Shown in pieces: positions 60,947-64,000 of a DNA stretch of 64,000 bases (position 1 is its first letter; each line of letters starts with the position of its first letter). Both the position numbers and the translations under genes were made by a program. The notes beneath the pieces are model-generated. The model did no database searches and was not told the origin of the DNA. It saw only the letters and a list, made by a program, of their open reading frames with translations. The stretch covers positions 558,001 to 622,000 of the forward strand of contig CAXXSX010000002.1 in NCBI GenBank assembly GCA_963677165.2. Direction: 5' to 3'. This DNA is from JAFGXT01 sp963677165 (GTDB lineage Bacteria; Verrucomicrobiota; Lentisphaeria; Victivallales; SZUA-371).

Positions 60947-61981
60947 TTAGACAGTGCGATATTCCCGTATTGCAGCCAGTTGTTCCGAGGTTCCGATATT
61001 TGGAGGATTATCCGCCATAACAGCATCTACCATTTTTTGTGATAGCTCAGAAGCAATGATACTGTCTTGCATTTGAGGAAGCTTAGAAGAGTTTCCTGTG
61101 TCTATGGCATGTGCAAATTTTGTAAACATAACGTCAAGACTTTTCCCTCCATAAGGTGCAGTTTTTTCAAAAGTTTCATTAATTCCGCGGCAAAAAAGCC
61201 TTGCATTTACAAAGTCATGACTCAGATGTAATGTTCCATGGGTGCCGATAATATCAAAATAAGAATTATTGCCAGGCTCTTTGGCATGCAGAGCATATAT
61301 AAAGCCATTCGTTATCTCAAAAGCTATTGAATTTTGGAAGTGCCCGTGAACACTGACCCACAACGGAAGCGGTTCATTAAACATACGTTGTCCGACAGCA
61401 TGCCAGTCGGCAAATTCGCTTTTTGCATACCATCTGGCGGCATCCACATAATGCATGCCACAATCATGAAAAATGGCTCCTTCAGGATTATGAAAATCCG
61501 GCGGCAACACTTTCTGGGTCATATGGCAGATTCTGATTACTGCAATGTCTCCAATTTCTCCGGCCGCAATTAACTCATGTGCTGTTTGATGATACCACAT
61601 ATTGCGGTTGAATAGATTGACCGTAGTTATATGTCTATAGTCTTTTAATTTTTCCATTAACTTCTTTTCTTCAATAATATCGGCGGCTAGAGGCTTCTCC
61701 GCAAGAATATGCAAGTCTTTTGCCATTGCTCTATAAATCAACTCAGGACGTGCGTCTGCCAGCGTACAAATACTGATTGCGTCCAAGCTTTCGTCATTAA
61801 ACAAATCTTCAACGTTTTTGCATACTTCAACAGTCGAATCAAGCTCTTTCGCAAGCTGAAGGTTTTCTTCACAAAGATCGCAAATCCTGACAACCCTCCA
61901 ACGATTACAGTTTTGGGCCTGCCGGAAATGTTCTCTTCCCATTTTTCCAAAACCAATAATTCCTATTTTATATTCTTTCAT
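60947..61981 (-). CDS. Gfo/Idh/MocA-family oxidoreductase
   Basis: A 344-residue NAD(P)-dependent sugar oxidoreductase. The Rossmann motif is IGIIGFGKMGREHF (5-18), followed by the family Glu-Lys-Pro as LAEKPLAAD (about 93-101), and GAIFHDCGMHYVDAARWY (about 163-180), with the D-C-G-x-H-Y active-site segment intact. It lies between the two glycosidase genes on the same strand, 32 bp from the GH78 gene and 3 bp from the upstream gene, so all three form an operon. It differs clearly from the Gfo/Idh protein at 30 kb, so the two are not a recent duplication. Confidence 0.9.
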   Translation of the reverse strand: MKEYKIGIIGFGKMGREHFRQAQNCNRWRVVRICDLCEENLQLAKELDSTVEVCKNVEDLFNDESLDAISICTLADARPELIYRAMAKDLHILAEKPLAADIIEEKKLMEKLKDYRHITTVNLFNRNMWYHQTAHELIAAGEIGDIAVIRICHMTQKVLPPDFHNPEGAIFHDCGMHYVDAARWYAKSEFADWHAVGQRMFNEPLPLWVSVHGHFQNSIAFEITNGFIYALHAKEPGNNSYFDIIGTHGTLHLSHDFVNARLFCRGINETFEKTAPYGGKSLDVMFTKFAHAIDTGNSSKLPQMQDSIIASELSQKMVDAVMADNPPNIGTSEQLAAIREYRTV

Positions 61982-61984
61982 AAT

Positions 61985-64000
61985 TTATATATCCTTATAG
62001 TTAGGGGTAATGCGGGTAATTAACTCCGGTTCTTTCATTATGCCATAGGGCACGAGGTGATAAGTATCAATACGGCATTCTTTTTCAGGTTTAAACTCTG
62101 CAGGTCCGGTCCATATAGGCTTTTTATCTTTATAATGAAATGGACCGTGAGAATTACGACGCGAAGAAAACAGCTCCAGGCATAAGATAAATGTTTCACC
62201 TTCAATGATATAATCTGTTACCTCAACTTTATTCGGGGGCCAAGCAACAATACCAATTTCCCGATTATCGACAAGAACACGTATCGCTGTTGCGTTATAT
62301 TCAGGAATTTTAATATAATAGCGTGCCCCCGGCTTACGAATCAGGTTTAGCTTTTTCCTGTATATAACGGACCCGGAATAAAAACAAAAACCCTGTTCAA
62401 CCCAGTCGCCGATATTAAGTTTTCGAGGAGGACTAATGATTCTCGGGGAGAGATTATTGAGTTCCACTCCAAAATCACCGAGTATATATACAGCCTCTAG
62501 TCCGCTTTGAGTTTCGTTAAAATCCGAATATAATATCAAGTCGTTTCTACCGGATTTCAGTATTGTAGAGTCAAAGGAGATTTTCCGCAAACTTTTATCA
62601 ACCCACCAGCCGCAGTCCGTATCGGGAGATAAAATTATACCATTCAATTCGATCTTGAAGTTTTCCGGTTGTTCAACAGCAAGAAACATCTCGCCTTCCG
62701 GCAGTTTTTCTATGTAGAAATCATACTGAAGCCATATAGGAACGGTGTCAGAGGTTCGAGTTTTAATACGAGTCCAAGGCTGAGACATTTGCCCACTGCG
62801 CCTTTCTGTATTCAATTTATCACGAAGAAGGTCGTCGATAAGTAGAATATCAGTTTTTTGGGTCCAATTTTTCCCATTGATGGAATATATCGGACAGTCA
62901 AGCAACAGGACGTTTGGTTCAGACAACGCAATTTCCCAAGTCTTACCAAGTTTTTCTCTGCCAACTGTATTTAAAATTTTCTGGTTCGGAAAATTTAAAT
63001 TATGCTCAGATTTTGGAATTACAAAAATACGACTGGCAAGTGCCTCAAAAGAAGTTTTTATATGCCACTTAAAGTCCCTTTTACTCCTCATTGCGTCTGG
63101 AAAGCTGAGGTGACCGGTATTCGGATCAAGCTCAAAAGGTTTACCTGCGCACTCGGAAAAACCGGTAATTTTTACTTCCGGAAAGATGGACGTTCGTTGG
63201 GATACCGCAATATCAGAACCTGCAGTTTTAGAATCCCATACGGTCTTGCATTCGGTAAAATTATGTCCGGTATTACAGATAAACAGATAAAATGCTGTTT
63301 CATCTTCACGAAGCAAATGCAAGAGAGGCTCAAGCTCATATCCTTTACTATCCGTCATGGATATTCGTCGGCAGTCAGGTTCCAGCTTTTCGATTAATTC
63401 AGGCCCGAATAAAGGAGAATGAATACATTGTTCAGCAAACTTCCGAGGTTTGTCAGATGGCAGGGCATCAACATGCCGAGTAACATCTCCCGCAAAAATT
63501 ACGGTACCTCCATTGTTATTGAATTTTTTCAGCAACTTTAGAGTTGAACTCCTGATTGTATCCAATTCCGGTACCAGTACTGCTTTATATTGTGCCTGAG
63601 CGATATGGAACTCAGTACCTTTCACATTACCGTAACGTGATATTATATCCTCATCGCCGTAATCAAAGTCAATATTTGCCGCTAACAGGGAATCACGCAT
63701 TTTTACCAGAGTAGCATCCAGCTGTTTAAGTTCTGTATTGTCGACTTCCCGGGCTTTTATACTGAATCTGGTCCAGGCACTTTCAACAGGATGAATTACC
63801 AACAAATCACGAACTTCCACCCCTTGGGACATAACAGAGTGAATACGGGCAAAATAATCTTCGACTTTCCGGTATTCTTTCCACCATGGCGATTGATAAG
63901 AAATACTTGCGGGATAATCGCGTTTAGCCTGCCCTTCCATTGTATACCAGGCTAAATGATGACAACGCATATTAATGCCGAGAGCTACTTGCCAATCGCA
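61985..64000 (-). CDS. large glycoside hydrolase-like protein, 5' partial
   Basis: 672 codons remain and the frame stays open to the window edge (DWQVALGINMRCHH precedes the first Met), so the N-terminal part lies outside. The segment GINMRCHHLAWYTMEGQAKR-DYP, then ISYQSPWWKEY and DYFARIHSVMSQG, is the end of a TIM barrel of glycosidases common in Lentisphaerota. Next comes a glutaminase-like Rossmann domain (YKAVLVPELDTIRSSTLKLL, then NNNGGTVIFAGDVTRHV), and C-terminal beta-sandwich sugar-binding domains with GH2-like pattern (YFIE-type strands, SGRNDLILYSDFN, GSVIYRKKLNLI). Possible families are GH106-like rhamnosidase or a GH42-like galactosidase relative; I cannot decide. It heads the operon with the Gfo/Idh and GH78-like genes. 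Confidence 0.8.
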   Translation of the reverse strand, partial: CDWQVALGINMRCHHLAWYTMEGQAKRDYPASISYQSPWWKEYRKVEDYFARIHSVMSQGVEVRDLLVIHPVESAWTRFSIKAREVDNTELKQLDATLVKMRDSLLAANIDFDYGDEDIISRYGNVKGTEFHIAQAQYKAVLVPELDTIRSSTLKLLKKFNNNGGTVIFAGDVTRHVDALPSDKPRKFAEQCIHSPLFGPELIEKLEPDCRRISMTDSKGYELEPLLHLLREDETAFYLFICNTGHNFTECKTVWDSKTAGSDIAVSQRTSIFPEVKITGFSECAGKPFELDPNTGHLSFPDAMRSKRDFKWHIKTSFEALASRIFVIPKSEHNLNFPNQKILNTVGREKLGKTWEIALSEPNVLLLDCPIYSINGKNWTQKTDILLIDDLLRDKLNTERRSGQMSQPWTRIKTRTSDTVPIWLQYDFYIEKLPEGEMFLAVEQPENFKIELNGIILSPDTDCGWWVDKSLRKISFDSTILKSGRNDLILYSDFNETQSGLEAVYILGDFGVELNNLSPRIISPPRKLNIGDWVEQGFCFYSGSVIYRKKLNLIRKPGARYYIKIPEYNATAIRVLVDNREIGIVAWPPNKVEVTDYIIEGETFILCLELFSSRRNSHGPFHYKDKKPIWTGPAEFKPEKECRIDTYHLVPYGIMKEPELITRITPNYKDI

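Noticed and set aside
1..64000. CRISPR arrays, rRNA genes, insertion-sequence transposases
   Set aside because: No regularly spaced repeat array, rRNA segment or transposase-like protein was seen in the window.

Overview
The window reads as a chromosomal segment of an anaerobic, carbohydrate-degrading Gram-negative bacterium of the PVC group, most likely Lentisphaerota (Victivallis-like). This is an inference. It rests on an electron-bifurcating-type [FeFe] hydrogenase, an Nqr operon, H-X9-DG pseudopilin sequence, many signal-peptide and lipobox proteins, AraC regulators paired with Gfo/Idh/MocA and ThuA genes, and a GH78-type rhamnosidase locus. No taxonomic marker other than rpsD is present, so the genus is open.

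Layout. 1-3.1 kb: hydB (5' cut by the window edge) and hydA, followed by two stem-loops and a strong terminator. 3.2-8.4 kb: a putP-like Na+/solute symporter, a lipoprotein, a marR-MFS drug-efflux pair with a clear promoter, and an unknown membrane-anchored protein. 8.4-9.8 kb: two paralogous secreted EF-hand proteins on the minus strand. 10-17.6 kb: a Cache-like sensor protein, corA, then ppx and ppk (polyphosphate turnover) and a phosphofructokinase. 17.8-24.4 kb: envelope hypotheticals, a methyltransferase, a DUF486 protein, nadA, pheA and a conserved-looking membrane protein. 24.5-31.7 kb: clpC, a Nudix hydrolase, an OppC-like permease, then an araC gene diverging from a Gfo/Idh-thuA operon through overlapping promoters. 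31.7-36.9 kb: nqrBCDEF without nqrA, a coupled unknown gene and a thioredoxin fusion. 37-49 kb: a Tim44/TerB-like membrane protein, a spermidine-synthase-like membrane protein, an OppB-like permease, a metallo-beta-lactamase-fold hydrolase, rpsD, a NamZ-like muramidase and a lipoprotein that ends in a pilin-like module.

49.1-58 kb: an integrative element abuts the 3' end of tRNA-Lys(CTT). It carries a tyrosine recombinase, a very large primase/helicase-like protein, an AlpA-like regulator, a PIF1-like helicase, an inovirus Gp2/YagK-like protein and one unknown gene. It has no recognisable structural, conjugation or cargo genes, so it looks like a small satellite or plasmid-like element. Beyond it lies a stretch with decayed genes, including an AraC remnant with an internal stop. 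58.5-64 kb: a minus-strand sugar locus (large glycosidase cut by the window edge, Gfo/Idh oxidoreductase, GH78-like alpha-L-rhamnosidase).

How it fits together: the hydrogenase, and Nqr with its NADH-oxidising NqrF, suggest a fermentative redox economy that reoxidises NADH and maintains a sodium gradient. That gradient could feed the PutP-type symporter. The AraC, Gfo/Idh, ThuA and GH genes suggest degradation of deoxysugar-rich polysaccharides. The points most worth a second look are the Nqr operon lacking nqrA with a shortened RnfD-like NqrB, the tRNA-Lys element with its unusual replication gene set, and the lipoprotein-pilin fusion.
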